This document shows positions 1-9,005 of a DNA stretch of 64,000 nt, one piece after another. Within the stretch, counting starts at the first letter, position 1. Each line of letters starts with the position of its first letter. Origin of the DNA: Kocuria salsicia (GTDB taxonomy: Bacteria > Actinomycetota > Actinomycetes > Actinomycetales > Micrococcaceae). Made by a program: the position numbers and the translations under genes. The notes under the pieces were generated by a model. That model had not been told where the DNA came from and searched no databases. It was given only the letters and a program-made list of their open reading frames with translations. The stretch spans positions 62,001 to 126,000 of the forward strand of contig NZ_VELE01000003.1 of the NCBI RefSeq assembly GCF_007681555.1, in the 5' to 3' direction.

Positions 1-549
1 AAGTCCGAGGACCCGGAGGTCACGCGCTACGCCCTTCGCCAGCACCAGGCGTACTTCAACGCGTTCGCCAACCGGCAGGTGGTCAGCGAGGCGTACCAGG
101 CCTCGATCTCCCGCACCGTGGCGGAGGTGGCCATGCAGCTGAGCATGCCCACCCTGCTGGTCGTGGGCGAGCTGGACGACCTCGGTTCCGTGGACTCCCA
201 GCGCACCATGGCCTCGTGGATCCGCAGCCACAGCCTGAAGATCATCCCCGGTGTGGGCCACCTGATCCACTACGAGACCCCCGTCCTGGCCGCGCAGCAC
301 ATCGAGGAGTTCTTGGCCTCCCCCGCACCCGAGCCGCTGGAGGGCTACGACAAGCTGCCCCACGCGGACACCACCGTCTCCACCCCGGACCAGCTCACCG
401 GGATGCTCCCGGCCGTCACCGCGGACGACGGCGCACGCCAGTTCGCGCGCGAGACCCGCACCCGCGGACTCGGGGGGACGGCGGCCCCCGCGGACGAGCA
501 CCACGTGAACGATGACGCGCGTCACCGGGACGGGTCCCGGCCGAAGTGA
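1..549 (+). CDS. Alpha/beta hydrolase, C-terminal part (5' end outside window)
   Basis: The open frame runs from the first base of the window, so the start lies upstream and only about 182 C-terminal residues are seen. The visible part carries the late features of the alpha/beta-hydrolase fold: a beta strand ending in the acidic turn VVGELDD, and then GVGHLIHYE with the probable catalytic histidine. The nucleophile elbow is outside the window. About 70 residues after the hydrolase core are polar and look disordered. The last codons overlap the next gene by four bases (GTGA), so the two are probably translated together. The substrate cannot be told from this fragment. Confidence 0.8.
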   Translation, partial: KSEDPEVTRYALRQHQAYFNAFANRQVVSEAYQASISRTVAEVAMQLSMPTLLVVGELDDLGSVDSQRTMASWIRSHSLKIIPGVGHLIHYETPVLAAQHIEEFLASPAPEPLEGYDKLPHADTTVSTPDQLTGMLPAVTADDGARQFARETRTRGLGGTAAPADEHHVNDDARHRDGSRPK

Positions 550-1646
550 AGCTCCTCTTCGACGCCCGCTACATCCGCACCGACCACCACGACGGCATCA
601 GCCGCTACAGTGCCGAGCTGCTCACCGCCACGGCCCGCGCCGTGGCCGAGGACCCCCGCGTGCGGCTGTGCGCGCTGATCAGCGACCCCGCCCAGGCCGC
701 GTACCTTCCCGAGCTGCCGACCATCACCGGGCCGTCCGTAACCTCCCCCGCGGAGGCACTCACGGCGCTCGCCGTGAACAGGCACGCACCCGACGTCGTG
801 TTCTCCCCCATGCAGACCATGGGCTCCCTGGGCCGCCGCCACCGCCTGATCCTCACGCTGCACGACCTCATCTACTACGAGCACCCCCAGCCGCCCGGTG
901 ATCTGCCCCTGCCCGTGCAGTGGGGGTGGCGCGCCTACCACAAGGCGTGGTGGCCCCAGCGGCTCACCCTGAACCGCGCGGACGCCGTGGCCACCGTGTC
1001 CGAGACGTCACGGCAGCAGATCCTCGCGCACCGCCTCACGAAACGGGACGTGCGCGTGGTGGCCAACGCGGCGCCGTCGTCCGGGATCCCAGGGGCCGAG
1101 GCGCTGCAACGGCTCGAACGCCGCGGCACGGACCTTGTGTACATGGGATCGTTCCTGCCGTACAAGAACGTGGAGACCCTGCTGCGCGCCATGGCCCACC
1201 TGCCGGGGCACACGCTGCACCTGCTCTCCCGGATCACCCCCGCGCGGGAGGCTCAGCTGCGGACGCACGTCCCCGAGGGCGCGCACGTGGTCTTCCACCG
1301 CGGGGTGGGCGAGGACGAGTACCGCGAGCTGCTCACCTCGTGCGCCGCACTCGTCACGGCTTCGCGCGCGGAGGGCTACGGGCTGCCGCTCGTGGAGGCC
1401 TTCGCGCAGGGGGCCCCGGTCGTGTGCTCGGACCTGCCGATCTTCCACGAGGTCGCCGGGGACGCCGCCGGCTACGCCCCCTCGGACGACGACGCCGCGT
1501 TCGCCGCCCGGGTGCGCGAGCTCACCGATCCCGGTGTGGCCCGCGAGCGCGTCCTCGCCGGACTGGAACGGATCCGTGAGCACACGTGGGGGGACTCCGC
1601 CCGGGACCTGCTGGACCTGGCGTGGGAGCTGCACCAGCGCGGTTGA
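546..1646 (+). CDS. Glycosyltransferase family 4 protein
   Basis: This 366-residue protein has the GT-B layout of GT4 enzymes, which transfer a sugar from an activated nucleotide-sugar donor with retention of configuration. The C-terminal donor half begins near LVYMGSFLPYKN and contains the EX7E signature EGYGLPLVE with glutamates at about residues 276 and 284. The N-terminal half includes the acceptor-side segment TLHDLIYYEHP. No signal peptide or membrane segment is seen, so it is probably cytosolic. The GTG start lies inside the stop of the hydrolase gene, which favours one transcript. The acceptor is unknown; a cell-envelope glycan or a storage sugar is possible. Confidence 0.85.
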   Translation: MKLLFDARYIRTDHHDGISRYSAELLTATARAVAEDPRVRLCALISDPAQAAYLPELPTITGPSVTSPAEALTALAVNRHAPDVVFSPMQTMGSLGRRHRLILTLHDLIYYEHPQPPGDLPLPVQWGWRAYHKAWWPQRLTLNRADAVATVSETSRQQILAHRLTKRDVRVVANAAPSSGIPGAEALQRLERRGTDLVYMGSFLPYKNVETLLRAMAHLPGHTLHLLSRITPAREAQLRTHVPEGAHVVFHRGVGEDEYRELLTSCAALVTASRAEGYGLPLVEAFAQGAPVVCSDLPIFHEVAGDAAGYAPSDDDAAFAARVRELTDPGVARERVLAGLERIREHTWGDSARDLLDLAWELHQRG

Positions 1647-1765
1647 ACCGCTGTGCACAGTTCCCCCGTACTCGCCCCCCGGTTCTCGGCCCTGGGGTCT
1701 TCAACCCGGAAGATTTCAGCAGCCAGTGCTCCGGACGGTGACCGGGGGTGCCGTGGGCGACCCGC

Positions 1766-2686
1766 TCAGGTGCGCACCACCCGTTCCCGCAGCAGCACCT
1801 GGGCGAGGGCGTCCAGCGCAATGCCGAGCAGTCCGATGGCGAGGATCACCACGAGCATCTCGTCGTAGGCCAGCCGGTCCCGGGCATTGAGGATCTCGTA
1901 GCCCAGCCCGGTGCTGACCCCGAGCATCTCGGCGGGCACCAGCACGACCCACGAGATGCCCAGTGCCAGACGGACCCCCGTCATGACGTGGGGCCGGATA
2001 CTCGGCAGCACCACCGTGCGCAGCCGCTCGAACGGCGTCGCCCCCAGGGTGCGCGCCACGCGCAGGTGGGCCGGGTCCAGAGCGGCGACCCCCGCCGCGG
2101 TGTTCAGGGCGATCGGCCACACCGCCGCGGCCGCCACGAGGAAGAGCACCGGCGCGCTGCCCACCCCGAACAGTGCCACCGCCACCGGAGCCCACGACAG
2201 CGGCGAGACCATCCGCAGGAACTGCACGACCGGCGCACTCGCCCACCGCACCCGCTGCCACGATCCGATCACCAGCCCCAGCGGCACCCCGAGCACCGTG
2301 GCCAGCAGCAGTCCGCCGAGCAGCCGCCACAGGCTCGTGGCGGCGTCCTGCAGCACCACGCCGCGTTCCAGGAGCGAGCCGACGGCGTCAGGCAGCTGTT
2401 CGGGGCGGAACGCGGCGATCATCGTGGACCCGCCGGCGGCGGCGTGGGTGAACACCCACCACACGGCCACGCTCACGAGCACCCCGAAGGCGCCCCAGGC
2501 CACGGCCGCACTACGCTCGGCACCCCGGGTCGCCCGTCCCCGGGAGCTGGCGCGCGACGTGGCCCGGGAACCGTGCGCTCCGGGCCCGTTGTCGCCCGAG
2601 GCAGTCGAGCCAACCCCGTCCGACGACCGCGCGGCGTCGGGATCCGTGCGTGTGCTCTCGGGCGCGCTGCGGGACGTGCGTCTCAT
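1766..2686 (-). CDS. ABC transporter permease (SsuC/TauC/NrtB-like)
   Basis: A 306-residue inner-membrane permease of the binding-protein-dependent type. About 55 polar residues precede the first hydrophobic segment (VAWGAFGVLVSVAVWWV), and several more helices follow. The cytoplasmic EAA-type loop that docks the ATPase reads RVARTLGATPFERL followed by VVLPSIRP. The ATG start overlaps the stop of the binding-protein gene in an ATGA, which fixes the start. It is the last gene of the five-gene operon. In this family the close relatives move sulfonates, taurine, nitrate or thiamine precursors; the sequence alone does not decide between them. No clear terminator is seen in the 119 bases that follow. 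Confidence 0.9.
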   Translation of the reverse strand: MRRTSRSAPESTRTDPDAARSSDGVGSTASGDNGPGAHGSRATSRASSRGRATRGAERSAAVAWGAFGVLVSVAVWWVFTHAAAGGSTMIAAFRPEQLPDAVGSLLERGVVLQDAATSLWRLLGGLLLATVLGVPLGLVIGSWQRVRWASAPVVQFLRMVSPLSWAPVAVALFGVGSAPVLFLVAAAAVWPIALNTAAGVAALDPAHLRVARTLGATPFERLRTVVLPSIRPHVMTGVRLALGISWVVLVPAEMLGVSTGLGYEILNARDRLAYDEMLVVILAIGLLGIALDALAQVLLRERVVRT

Positions 2687-3861
2687 GCCTGGATCTCCTC
2701 GGTGCGTGTGGTGCCGTGCAGCCCGAAGACACCCCAGCCGCCCGCCTTCGCGATGCTGCGGGTCACCAGGGCGTCGTCCACCAGTTCTCGGTGCGCGGCG
2801 GCCGGGTCGAGCTCGGCGAGGAAGCCCTCGGGGGCGTCCACCACCGTGTCCTGCATCGCGCGCACCAGCTCCTGCGTGAAGCTCGGGTACGGGTAGGGCC
2901 GGAAGTCCAGTGACTCGCCGTGCCACCCGGGATGGTGCAGCGCCCCGGTGTGCTCGGCGGCCGAGTAGGTCAGGGCGCGCTGGATCACCGGCTTCGGCTG
3001 CGGGAGATAGCCGGAGGCCAGGACCGCCGCCGTCTCGGGGCGGTTCGTGCGCGCCCACGCCTGAGCGCGGACCAGCGCGTCCATGAAACCCGCCGCCTGA
3101 TCGGGGCGCTCCCGCAGCAGCTGCCCGCGCAGCACGGTGACGCAGCACGCGTGGTCACGCCACACGTCCCCCAGGAACCGGTGGATCGTGCCCACGTGCT
3201 TCGCCTCCGCGGCCGCGTTGAACGGGTCCGCGACCACGTAGCCGCCGATCACCCCGTTGCTCAGGGCGGGCAGCATGTCCGAGGGGGCCATCGGCACCAG
3301 GGCCACGGTCTTGGCGCTCGTGGACGGGCTCTCGCGCATCACCGGGGTCAGCCCCTCGGCACGCAGCATCTTCTGCACCACCACGTTGTGGATCGACCAC
3401 CACGCGGGAATTGCCACGGTGCGCCCCGCGAGACCCGCCAGCTCCGTGATCTCCGGGTGCACCGTCAACGACGAGCCGTTCGTGTGGTTCCACGCCGTGA
3501 TCCGCACGTCCGCCTGCAGGCCGTAGCGCATGTACAGCGCCATGGGCATGAGCATGTGGATGGCATCCACCTTGCCCGCCACGAAGGCCTCCGACAGTGA
3601 GGACCAGCTGCGGAACAGGACGGGCCGCGCGACGGCCACCCCGGCGTCGTCGTAGTAGCCGTTGGCGTGGGCCACCAGCAGGGGCGCGGCATCAGTGATC
3701 GGCAGGTACCCGATGCGCACGGGCCGTGAGCCGTCGTCACCACCGCTGCCGGTGCGGGTTCCCGTGTAGAGGGAACCGGCGCCCCAGGCCGCACCCGTCA
3801 GTGCCACCGCCGCGGTCCCAGCGCGCAGGACGGCCCGCCGTGTGGTGAGCGGCCCGCTCAT
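2683..3861 (-). CDS. ABC transporter substrate-binding protein (NMT1/NrtA/SsuA-like)
   Basis: A 392-residue periplasmic-binding-protein-fold protein. The N terminus reads MSGPLTTRRAVLRAG followed by a hydrophobic stretch, a twin-arginine-like export signal. No lipobox cysteine follows, so surface anchoring is uncertain. The mature part opens with VRIGYLPITDAAPLLVA, typical of the NMT1/SsuA group, and contains IPAWWSIHNVVVQKML, which resembles the ligand-binding region of nitrate/bicarbonate-type binders. The start is set by an ATGA overlap with the ATPase gene; a longer in-frame reading upstream lies within that gene and is rejected. The substrate is not known. Aromatic and histidine-rich segments hint at a small organic ligand. 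Confidence 0.88.
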   Translation of the reverse strand: MSGPLTTRRAVLRAGTAAVALTGAAWGAGSLYTGTRTGSGGDDGSRPVRIGYLPITDAAPLLVAHANGYYDDAGVAVARPVLFRSWSSLSEAFVAGKVDAIHMLMPMALYMRYGLQADVRITAWNHTNGSSLTVHPEITELAGLAGRTVAIPAWWSIHNVVVQKMLRAEGLTPVMRESPSTSAKTVALVPMAPSDMLPALSNGVIGGYVVADPFNAAAEAKHVGTIHRFLGDVWRDHACCVTVLRGQLLRERPDQAAGFMDALVRAQAWARTNRPETAAVLASGYLPQPKPVIQRALTYSAAEHTGALHHPGWHGESLDFRPYPYPSFTQELVRAMQDTVVDAPEGFLAELDPAAAHRELVDDALVTRSIAKAGGWGVFGLHGTTRTEEIQA

Positions 3862-4625
3862 ATCTCCCAGGTTCCCGCCTCGTCGTCCGTGCCGCGGTAC
3901 GTCGCGAGAATCTGTCCGGCCGTGGTGCCGTCCTGGGACGGAACCCACTGCTGCCGGAAACCGCGCGGTCCGGCGAAGAAGCCGATCCGGTCCCCCAGCG
4001 CCATGGCCTCGGCGACGTCGTGCGTGACCAGGAAGACCGTCAGCCCGAGGTCAGTGGTCAGCTGCCGCAGCCACTGCTGCAGGTCCTCGCGGGTGGCGGG
4101 GTCCAGCGCACTGAAGGGCTCGTCGAGCAGCAGCACGTCCGGGCGCACAGCGAGGGCCCTGCCCACGGAGACCCGCTGGGCCTGGCCGCCGGAGAGCTCC
4201 TGCACGGGGGTGTGGGCGAGGTGGGAGAGGCCGAGGATCTCGAGCAGCTCGCCCACGCGCTCGTCGTCGAAGCGGTCGCGGTTGCGCCGGTACCTGCCGC
4301 CGAGGGCGATGTTGCGCCGCACGGACAGCCAGGGGAACAGTGCCGGGGACTGGAAGACCACGGCGAGGCGGGCGTCAGGGTCTGAGAACGCGATGCTGCC
4401 AGCGTCGAGGGTCTCGAGCCCGGCGATGGCACGCAGCAGGGTGGACTTCCCGGAGCCGCTGGGGCCCAGCACGGCGAGGGTCTCGCCCCGGTGCAGGGTG
4501 AGGTCCACGCCGTCGAGGGCGGGGTCGGAGGCCCCCGGGTAGGTTTTGCTGACACCGAGCACCCGAAGCGCGGTGCCCGGGTCCGTGGTCACCGCGGCGC
4601 CGTCGCGCCCGTGCCCGGACCTCAC
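3858..4625 (-). CDS. ABC transporter ATP-binding protein (SsuB/TauB-like)
   Basis: A 255-residue nucleotide-binding subunit that powers the adjacent permease. All motifs are intact: Walker A GPSGSGKST (about 54-62), Q-loop VVFQSPALFPW, signature LSGGQAQRVSVG, Walker B VLLLDEPFSALD and the switch histidine in VTHDVAEAM. I chose the GTG at 4625 because it makes a GTGA overlap with the upstream flavoprotein gene, like the other junctions here. A second GTG at 4592 would give 244 residues and start nearer the conserved domain; neither has a strong ribosome-binding site. The high similarity to sulfonate/nitrate ATPases is a family trait and does not fix the substrate. Confidence 0.9.
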   Translation of the reverse strand: MRSGHGRDGAAVTTDPGTALRVLGVSKTYPGASDPALDGVDLTLHRGETLAVLGPSGSGKSTLLRAIAGLETLDAGSIAFSDPDARLAVVFQSPALFPWLSVRRNIALGGRYRRNRDRFDDERVGELLEILGLSHLAHTPVQELSGGQAQRVSVGRALAVRPDVLLLDEPFSALDPATREDLQQWLRQLTTDLGLTVFLVTHDVAEAMALGDRIGFFAGPRGFRQQWVPSQDGTTAGQILATYRGTDDEAGTWEI

Positions 4626-5707
4626 CCGAGCCTGCGCAGTTCCCACCGCAGGTGGCCTTCCGTGGGTGACTGGACGGGCAGGAACGCTGCCTCCCGTGCG
4701 CGGCGCGCCGTGGGCGAGGACAGCGCGTAGCCGCGGCCGCCCACGATCTTCGCCTCCAGGCGGGTGGCCTCGCCGGTGAGCAGGGCTGCGTCGAGGCGCA
4801 GCTGCAGGAGCTCGAGGGGTGCGGCGGCACGCGGTTCCCGTGCCAGGCGCACGAGATCCGCGCGAAGGCGCTGCTGCTCCGCCACGGCGTCGTCCAGGTC
4901 CTCGCGGAACATCTCGCCGACGCCGCCCAGGTTCTCCCGCGCGCTCGTCAGCGCCGCCGCGGAGAGTCCGAGGCAGAACGAGGTCTGCAGCAGCAGGAAC
5001 GGTCCGCGGACCGTGGCCAGGAACCCGGGGACGTCCTCGGTGAGGACGTCCTGCTCCGCGTCGATCTCCACGCCCTCCAGACGCAGGATGCCGGACGCCG
5101 TGGCGTTGAGCGCCATGAGGTTCTCCAGCGGCCGCACGCTGACCCCGGGCAACGCCACCCGGGTGCGGACGATCGCGGGGCGTCCGTCCTCCCGGACGAC
5201 CGGCAGGATCACGACGGCGTCCGGGTACAGGTTCGAGGCCCACGGCACGGTGCCGTCGAGCACCAGGTGGTCCCCCCGGCGGGTGAGCGTCACGGGGATC
5301 TCACCGATGCCCGCCGCGGCCTTGAACGCCGGTGCCATGGCGGAGCACAGCGGCACTTCGCCGGTGCGCAGCTCAGACGCGACGGGCGCCCCCACCGCGT
5401 CGAGGTACTCCAGGCCGGAGCGGTGGCCCCACAGCGAGAACGCCGTGGCCGTGCACTCGGCCGCGAGGTCGAAGACGACGGCAGCCTGTCCACGCAGGTC
5501 CCCGCCCCCGAGACCCAGGTCCAGCAGGCCCCGCTGCCCGAGCTCGCGCAGGGTCTCGAACGGGGTGGTGTCCGCCTCGTCGGTGGCCCGGGCACGCTCG
5601 GCCGCGCGTGCCCGGACCAGGCCGTGTTCCGGGTAGTCGGTCAGCGGGGCCAGGAGATCCTGGTCGGAGGCAGTCTCGAGGGTTGCCGAAGCACTGGACT
5701 GGGACAT
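4622..5707 (-). CDS. Acyl-CoA dehydrogenase-fold flavoprotein (DszC/SfnB-like monooxygenase candidate)
   Basis: This 361-residue protein matches the acyl-CoA dehydrogenase fold in a short, divergent form. An N-terminal helical part contains FETLRELGQRGLLDLGLGG, a middle beta part includes TLTRRGDHLVLDGTVPWASN, and a C-terminal helical bundle contains AKIVGGRGYALSS. Such proteins next to SsuABC-like transporters are often FMNH2-dependent monooxygenases of the DszC/SfnB group that oxidise sulfur compounds. That assignment is inferred from context; a true dehydrogenase is not excluded. It overlaps the ATPase gene by GTGA. A strong hairpin lies between it and the preceding DUF4242 gene. Confidence 0.8.
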   Translation of the reverse strand: MSQSSASATLETASDQDLLAPLTDYPEHGLVRARAAERARATDEADTTPFETLRELGQRGLLDLGLGGGDLRGQAAVVFDLAAECTATAFSLWGHRSGLEYLDAVGAPVASELRTGEVPLCSAMAPAFKAAAGIGEIPVTLTRRGDHLVLDGTVPWASNLYPDAVVILPVVREDGRPAIVRTRVALPGVSVRPLENLMALNATASGILRLEGVEIDAEQDVLTEDVPGFLATVRGPFLLLQTSFCLGLSAAALTSARENLGGVGEMFREDLDDAVAEQQRLRADLVRLAREPRAAAPLELLQLRLDAALLTGEATRLEAKIVGGRGYALSSPTARRAREAAFLPVQSPTEGHLRWELRRLG

Positions 5708-5732
5708 GGGTTCCGTTCTGACGGGGCGTGCG

Positions 5733-5769
5733 CCGGGTGCCGCGGCCCGTGGTGGGCGGCGGCACCCGG
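5733..5769 (-). other. Intercistronic hairpin in the accessory operon
   Basis: An 11-base-pair perfect stem (5733-5743 with 5759-5769; arm CCGGGTGCCGC) closes a 15-base loop in the 87-base gap between the DUF4242 gene and the flavoprotein gene. No U-tract follows, so it is not a classic terminator. It could lower expression of the downstream genes or protect the upstream message, which would make the DUF4242 protein more abundant than the transporter. Confidence 0.5.
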
Positions 5770-5794
5770 TGGTGGTGACGGGTGGACGCGGGAC

Positions 5795-6334
5795 TCAGAC
5801 CTCGAGCTTGAACATCCGGTCGAAGGGGGTGCTCACGGCCGCGCGGGCACGTACCACGGCGTCCTCGTCCGGTGCGTTGTAGAAGCACAGGCACTTGGCG
5901 GTGTCCTCACGCACGTAGGTGCGCAGGAACGACACCTCGGGAACCTCGGCGTACTTGGGCGAGTTCGCCTTCTTGCGGGCGAGGTACTGGTCCATGGTGA
6001 TCTCGGCGGGGATGTCCCACTCCACGAGGTAGTCGGTCTGGCCACGGAGCTTCTTGATGTCCTCGAGCTCCGCGCCCACCAGGCGCACCTCGTCCGGGCC
6101 GGTGACCTCGGTAACGGAATCCCCCAGCGCCGTGCGCACGGTCTGCGCAAGACCCTCGGGCGTGTCCTGCTGCGTCTCCACAACGACGAACACGCGAGCG
6201 TGGTCCGCCGTCACCTGGGACTCGATGAGCTCGGCGGAGGCCTGCGCGACAGCGCTCGACGTCGCGTCGATGATCGAGCGCACGGCCTCCTTCTCGGCCA
6301 CGGCGGGAACTATTTCAATGAGCTGCAACGACAT
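5795..6334 (-). CDS. DUF4242 (SCO4226-type, nickel-binding family) protein
   Basis: A 179-residue cytosolic protein and the first gene of the accessory operon. The C-terminal ~75 residues, beginning near TDYLVEWDIPAEIT and including SFLRTYVRED and KCLCFYNAPDED, are typical of DUF4242, a small ferredoxin-like fold. A Streptomyces member (SCO4226) is described as nickel binding. The N-terminal ~95 residues (VFVVVETQQ region) may be a second, diverged copy. The ATG at 6334 follows a good ribosome-binding site (GAAAGGATCCGC). An in-frame ATG at 6448 would add 38 Arg-rich residues but has a poor site. Its role beside a transporter and flavoprotein is unknown. Confidence 0.78.
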   Translation of the reverse strand: MSLQLIEIVPAVAEKEAVRSIIDATSSAVAQASAELIESQVTADHARVFVVVETQQDTPEGLAQTVRTALGDSVTEVTGPDEVRLVGAELEDIKKLRGQTDYLVEWDIPAEITMDQYLARKKANSPKYAEVPEVSFLRTYVREDTAKCLCFYNAPDEDAVVRARAAVSTPFDRMFKLEV

Positions 6335-6401
6335 GCGGATCCTTTCGGGAACGGGTCTGCGGCGATGACTCGCGCGCACGCCGGGACTCTCTGCCCCGGT
6401 G

Positions 6402-6414
6402 CGCGGTGCCACCC
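6402..6414 (-). promoter_or_regulatory. T-box-like motif in the leader of the accessory operon
   Basis: On the minus strand these bases read GGGTGGCACCGCG, which fits the conserved T-box core (GGGTGGNACCGCG) that pairs with uncharged tRNA in aminoacyl-tRNA-responsive leaders. It lies 68 bases upstream of the DUF4242 start. I could not identify a Stem I or specifier loop, and the downstream gene is not a synthetase, so this may be a chance match, a remnant, or part of another RNA element. Confidence 0.3.
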
Positions 6415-6486
6415 CGCGTGAACGTGCCCTCCACCGTAGGACTGCCATGTTCGCCCCGTGCAGGAGGATTAACAGTTCGACACATT

Positions 6487-6509
6487 GGACTGAGCAGGTC
6501 AGCCAGTCC
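6487..6509. promoter_or_regulatory. Operator-like inverted repeat upstream of the accessory operon
   Basis: GGACTG at 6487-6492 is mirrored by CAGTCC at 6504-6509, with a partial inner repeat (GGTCAGC). It lies about 155 bases upstream of the DUF4242 start, within the 253-base gap before priA. The position suits a regulator site near a promoter, but no convincing -35/-10 pair was found beside it. Confidence 0.3.
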
Positions 6510-6587
6510 TGGTGCACGCATGCGGTCCCGGTCCCGCCTCGCGATCCGCGGCACGTCAGGCTCCGCCGACGGCGGCTGTGACGCGCC

Positions 6588-9005
6588 CTACAGCAGGTCG
6601 GCGACGTCGCAGCGCACCGTGACCGGCGCGTGTTCGCGCAGCGCGGAGGCGCGTGCCTTCTCCGCCCGCAGGGCACCGGTGACCCGCGGCGCGATCCCGA
6701 ACCCAAAGAACAGAAGCGCACAGTAGAGCCGGTTCCCGCCGCGCTCCGGGGAGCCGGCGACGTCGACGGCATCCTGAGTGGCGGGCTCGGCTAGGTCCGC
6801 ACCGTTTCCGGGTGTTTGCTCCACCGGCGCTGGCCCGACCACGCGAACACGCTCGGGCAGTGCGAGGTCACGCAGAGTGGCCTCCACGGCGTCGCGCGGG
6901 CCGGTCAGCGCCGCGGTCCGTACCGCTGGCGGCAGACCCAGCTCATGACGCTCCTGCAGCTCCCGCGCGGAGTGCCCTGCCGGATCCCAGCGCACGAGCG
7001 CCGAGACGGCGCGGTCCTGGTCCGCCGTGACCACCACGGTGCCCCCGTCGGAGGACGACCGCACCAGGGCGGCCGCGTTGAACCACCGGCGCAGGGTCTG
7101 CTCCTCCGCGCGGAGCCAGGGTCGCGCGAGCATCTGGTTGCCGTCCAGCAGCAGGGCTGCCGCGTAGCCGCCCTCGGCCACGGGTTCGGCACCCGGCGTG
7201 GCCACCACGAGTGCAGGTGCAGACCCCACTCGCGCACGCACCGTGCGCTCGCTCGAGGAGATCACCGGTACCTGGGGGAAGGCGCGGCCCAGCTCCTCGG
7301 CAGTGCGCCCCGCGCCCACCGAACTCAGACGCACCCGCGCGAACCCGCACTCCGCGCACCGCCAGTCGTGGGCCTGGCGACCGCACCAGCTGCACACGGG
7401 CACCGCCTGCGCGGAGCTCAGCGCCAGGGGCCCGTTGCACGCGCGGCAGCGCGCGGGAGTGCGGCAGCGCTGGCACGCGAGCACCGGTGCGTAGCCCTTG
7501 CGGGCCACCTGCACGAGCACCGGGCCGCGCTCCAGCCCCGCGCGCGCCACCCGGAACGCCTCCTGCGGCAGCCGGGCCCGCGCCGCAAGCGGGTCCCGCT
7601 CACTGTTGAAGGAGTCCGACGTCGCCTCGATCCGCGGGGAGAACCGCCGCAGCACGGACCGGGGCGGAGCCACCCGCGCCGCCCAGCCCGTGGTCACGAG
7701 CCGCTGCGCCTCCGGGCTCACAGCGTGGCCGGTGAACAGACTCGCGAGCCCCTCGCGCTGCGCCCGCAGCAGGAGCACGTCGCGCGTGTGCTGGTAGGGC
7801 GCGCGCTGCTCCACGAAGTTGACGTCCCCGTCGTCGTGGCAGCACACGAGAGCGAGGTCCTGCACCGGGGCGTAGGCCGCCGAACGGGTCCCCACGGCCA
7901 GCTTCTTGCGGCCCAGGGCGAGCTCGAGGAAGCCTCGGTAGCGCGGGGTTGGGCCGTCACCGGCGTGCAGCCGGACGACGGCGTCCTCCCCCACCAGCTC
8001 GTGGAGCGCCTTCTCGAGGCGGTCAAGGCCCTTGTGGTCCGCGACCACACCCACCGCGCCCCGGCCAGCGGCGTAGGCCGTGGCCATGGCGTGGGCCGTG
8101 AGGAGCGCCCAGTCGTGGTCGGGGGCGGCGGGCAGCACCTCGACGACGGCGCGCGCGGGCTCGCCCGCCGCCACCGCGGCGATGTACTCGGGGCCGCCCT
8201 TGTAGTGATCCCAGAGGGCTGGCGACGGCGCGTGGGCGGGTGAGGTGTGCGCAGGCGCCTCGTGGGCGGGAAGCGAGTCCGCCCGCAGCGGGTCACCAGA
8301 TGACGCTTCGGCAGGCAACGGGTCTGCCCGCGGAGGGGCGGCGGCATCGGTGGGGGCCGCCGATGAGGCAGCCTCGTGAGAAGGGTTTCCCGGTGCTTGA
8401 CCGGTGGTTGAGGACGTGACCTCGCCGTCCCCGGACTGTTCCGCCGAGGAGAACTCCTTGTCCACCCGGGCGACCCGCGGGGCGATGGCCACCCGCAGCA
8501 CGTCCGCGGCAGTTCCCGCGCAGCGGTCCGCCACGGCCTGCGCGAGCTCCACGATCTCGGGCCGTGCAACGGGCAGGGGGCTGAGCACCCGACGCACGGG
8601 CAGCAGACGGTCCTCGGGGACGTCCGTGTGCGCCACCCGGTGCACGATCCACCCGGACATCTTGCGGCCCGAGAACAGCACGGACACCTTGGAGCCCACC
8701 ACGGCCTGCGTGTCCAGCGCGGCGGTGACGCGGTAGTCGAAGAGCCGGTCCAGGTGGGGCACGTAGGCCTCCAGCAGCACCTGCGCCACGGGGTTCTCGG
8801 GGGCTGTGCCCTCGGAGCCCACCGCGCGGCGGACAGGTGCCGCAGCAGCGTCGCGCCCGGTGCCCGCAGCAGGGGCCTTCGCCGGCCTCGCCACGGCCTG
8901 CGAAAGTCCCGCGAGGGTCAGCTGCTCTCCCGGCTCGTTGGCCCCGGCAGCAGCCGCCGGTGCGGACTCGGTCGGACCGGACCCCTGCTCGGGCTCCGGG
9001 GTCAC
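6588..9005 (-). CDS. priA: Primosomal protein N' (PriA-like, helicase motifs degenerate)
   Basis: This 805-residue protein matches PriA of actinobacteria. An N-terminal DNA-binding part contains RLFDYRV and [18 protein letters not shown] zinc-binding region has four CxxC-type pairs (CQRC, CRAC, CSWC, CAEC). The ATPase part is degenerate: no GxGKT P-loop is present, and the DEEH box of true PriA is replaced by CHDDGD. Actinobacterial PriA is known to lack these motifs, so it may act in replication restart without helicase activity. A ~90-residue low-complexity insertion lies around residues 210-270. The GTG start at 9005 overlaps the metK stop as GTGA. Confidence 0.88.
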   Translation of the reverse strand: MTPEPEQGSGPTESAPAAAAGANEPGEQLTLAGLSQAVARPAKAPAAGTGRDAAAAPVRRAVGSEGTAPENPVAQVLLEAYVPHLDRLFDYRVTAALDTQAVVGSKVSVLFSGRKMSGWIVHRVAHTDVPEDRLLPVRRVLSPLPVARPEIVELAQAVADRCAGTAADVLRVAIAPRVARVDKEFSSAEQSGDGEVTSSTTGQAPGNPSHEAASSAAPTDAAAPPRADPLPAEASSGDPLRADSLPAHEAPAHTSPAHAPSPALWDHYKGGPEYIAAVAAGEPARAVVEVLPAAPDHDWALLTAHAMATAYAAGRGAVGVVADHKGLDRLEKALHELVGEDAVVRLHAGDGPTPRYRGFLELALGRKKLAVGTRSAAYAPVQDLALVCCHDDGDVNFVEQRAPYQHTRDVLLLRAQREGLASLFTGHAVSPEAQRLVTTGWAARVAPPRSVLRRFSPRIEATSDSFNSERDPLAARARLPQEAFRVARAGLERGPVLVQVARKGYAPVLACQRCRTPARCRACNGPLALSSAQAVPVCSWCGRQAHDWRCAECGFARVRLSSVGAGRTAEELGRAFPQVPVISSSERTVRARVGSAPALVVATPGAEPVAEGGYAAALLLDGNQMLARPWLRAEEQTLRRWFNAAALVRSSSDGGTVVVTADQDRAVSALVRWDPAGHSARELQERHELGLPPAVRTAALTGPRDAVEATLRDLALPERVRVVGPAPVEQTPGNGADLAEPATQDAVDVAGSPERGGNRLYCALLFFGFGIAPRVTGALRAEKARASALREHAPVTVRCDVADLL

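Noticed and set aside
2687-3148. An N-terminal extension of the ABC permease upstream of 2686.
   Set aside because: It is an out-of-frame reading of the binding-protein gene; the ATG at 2686 makes an ATGA overlap and the protein from there has the normal length.
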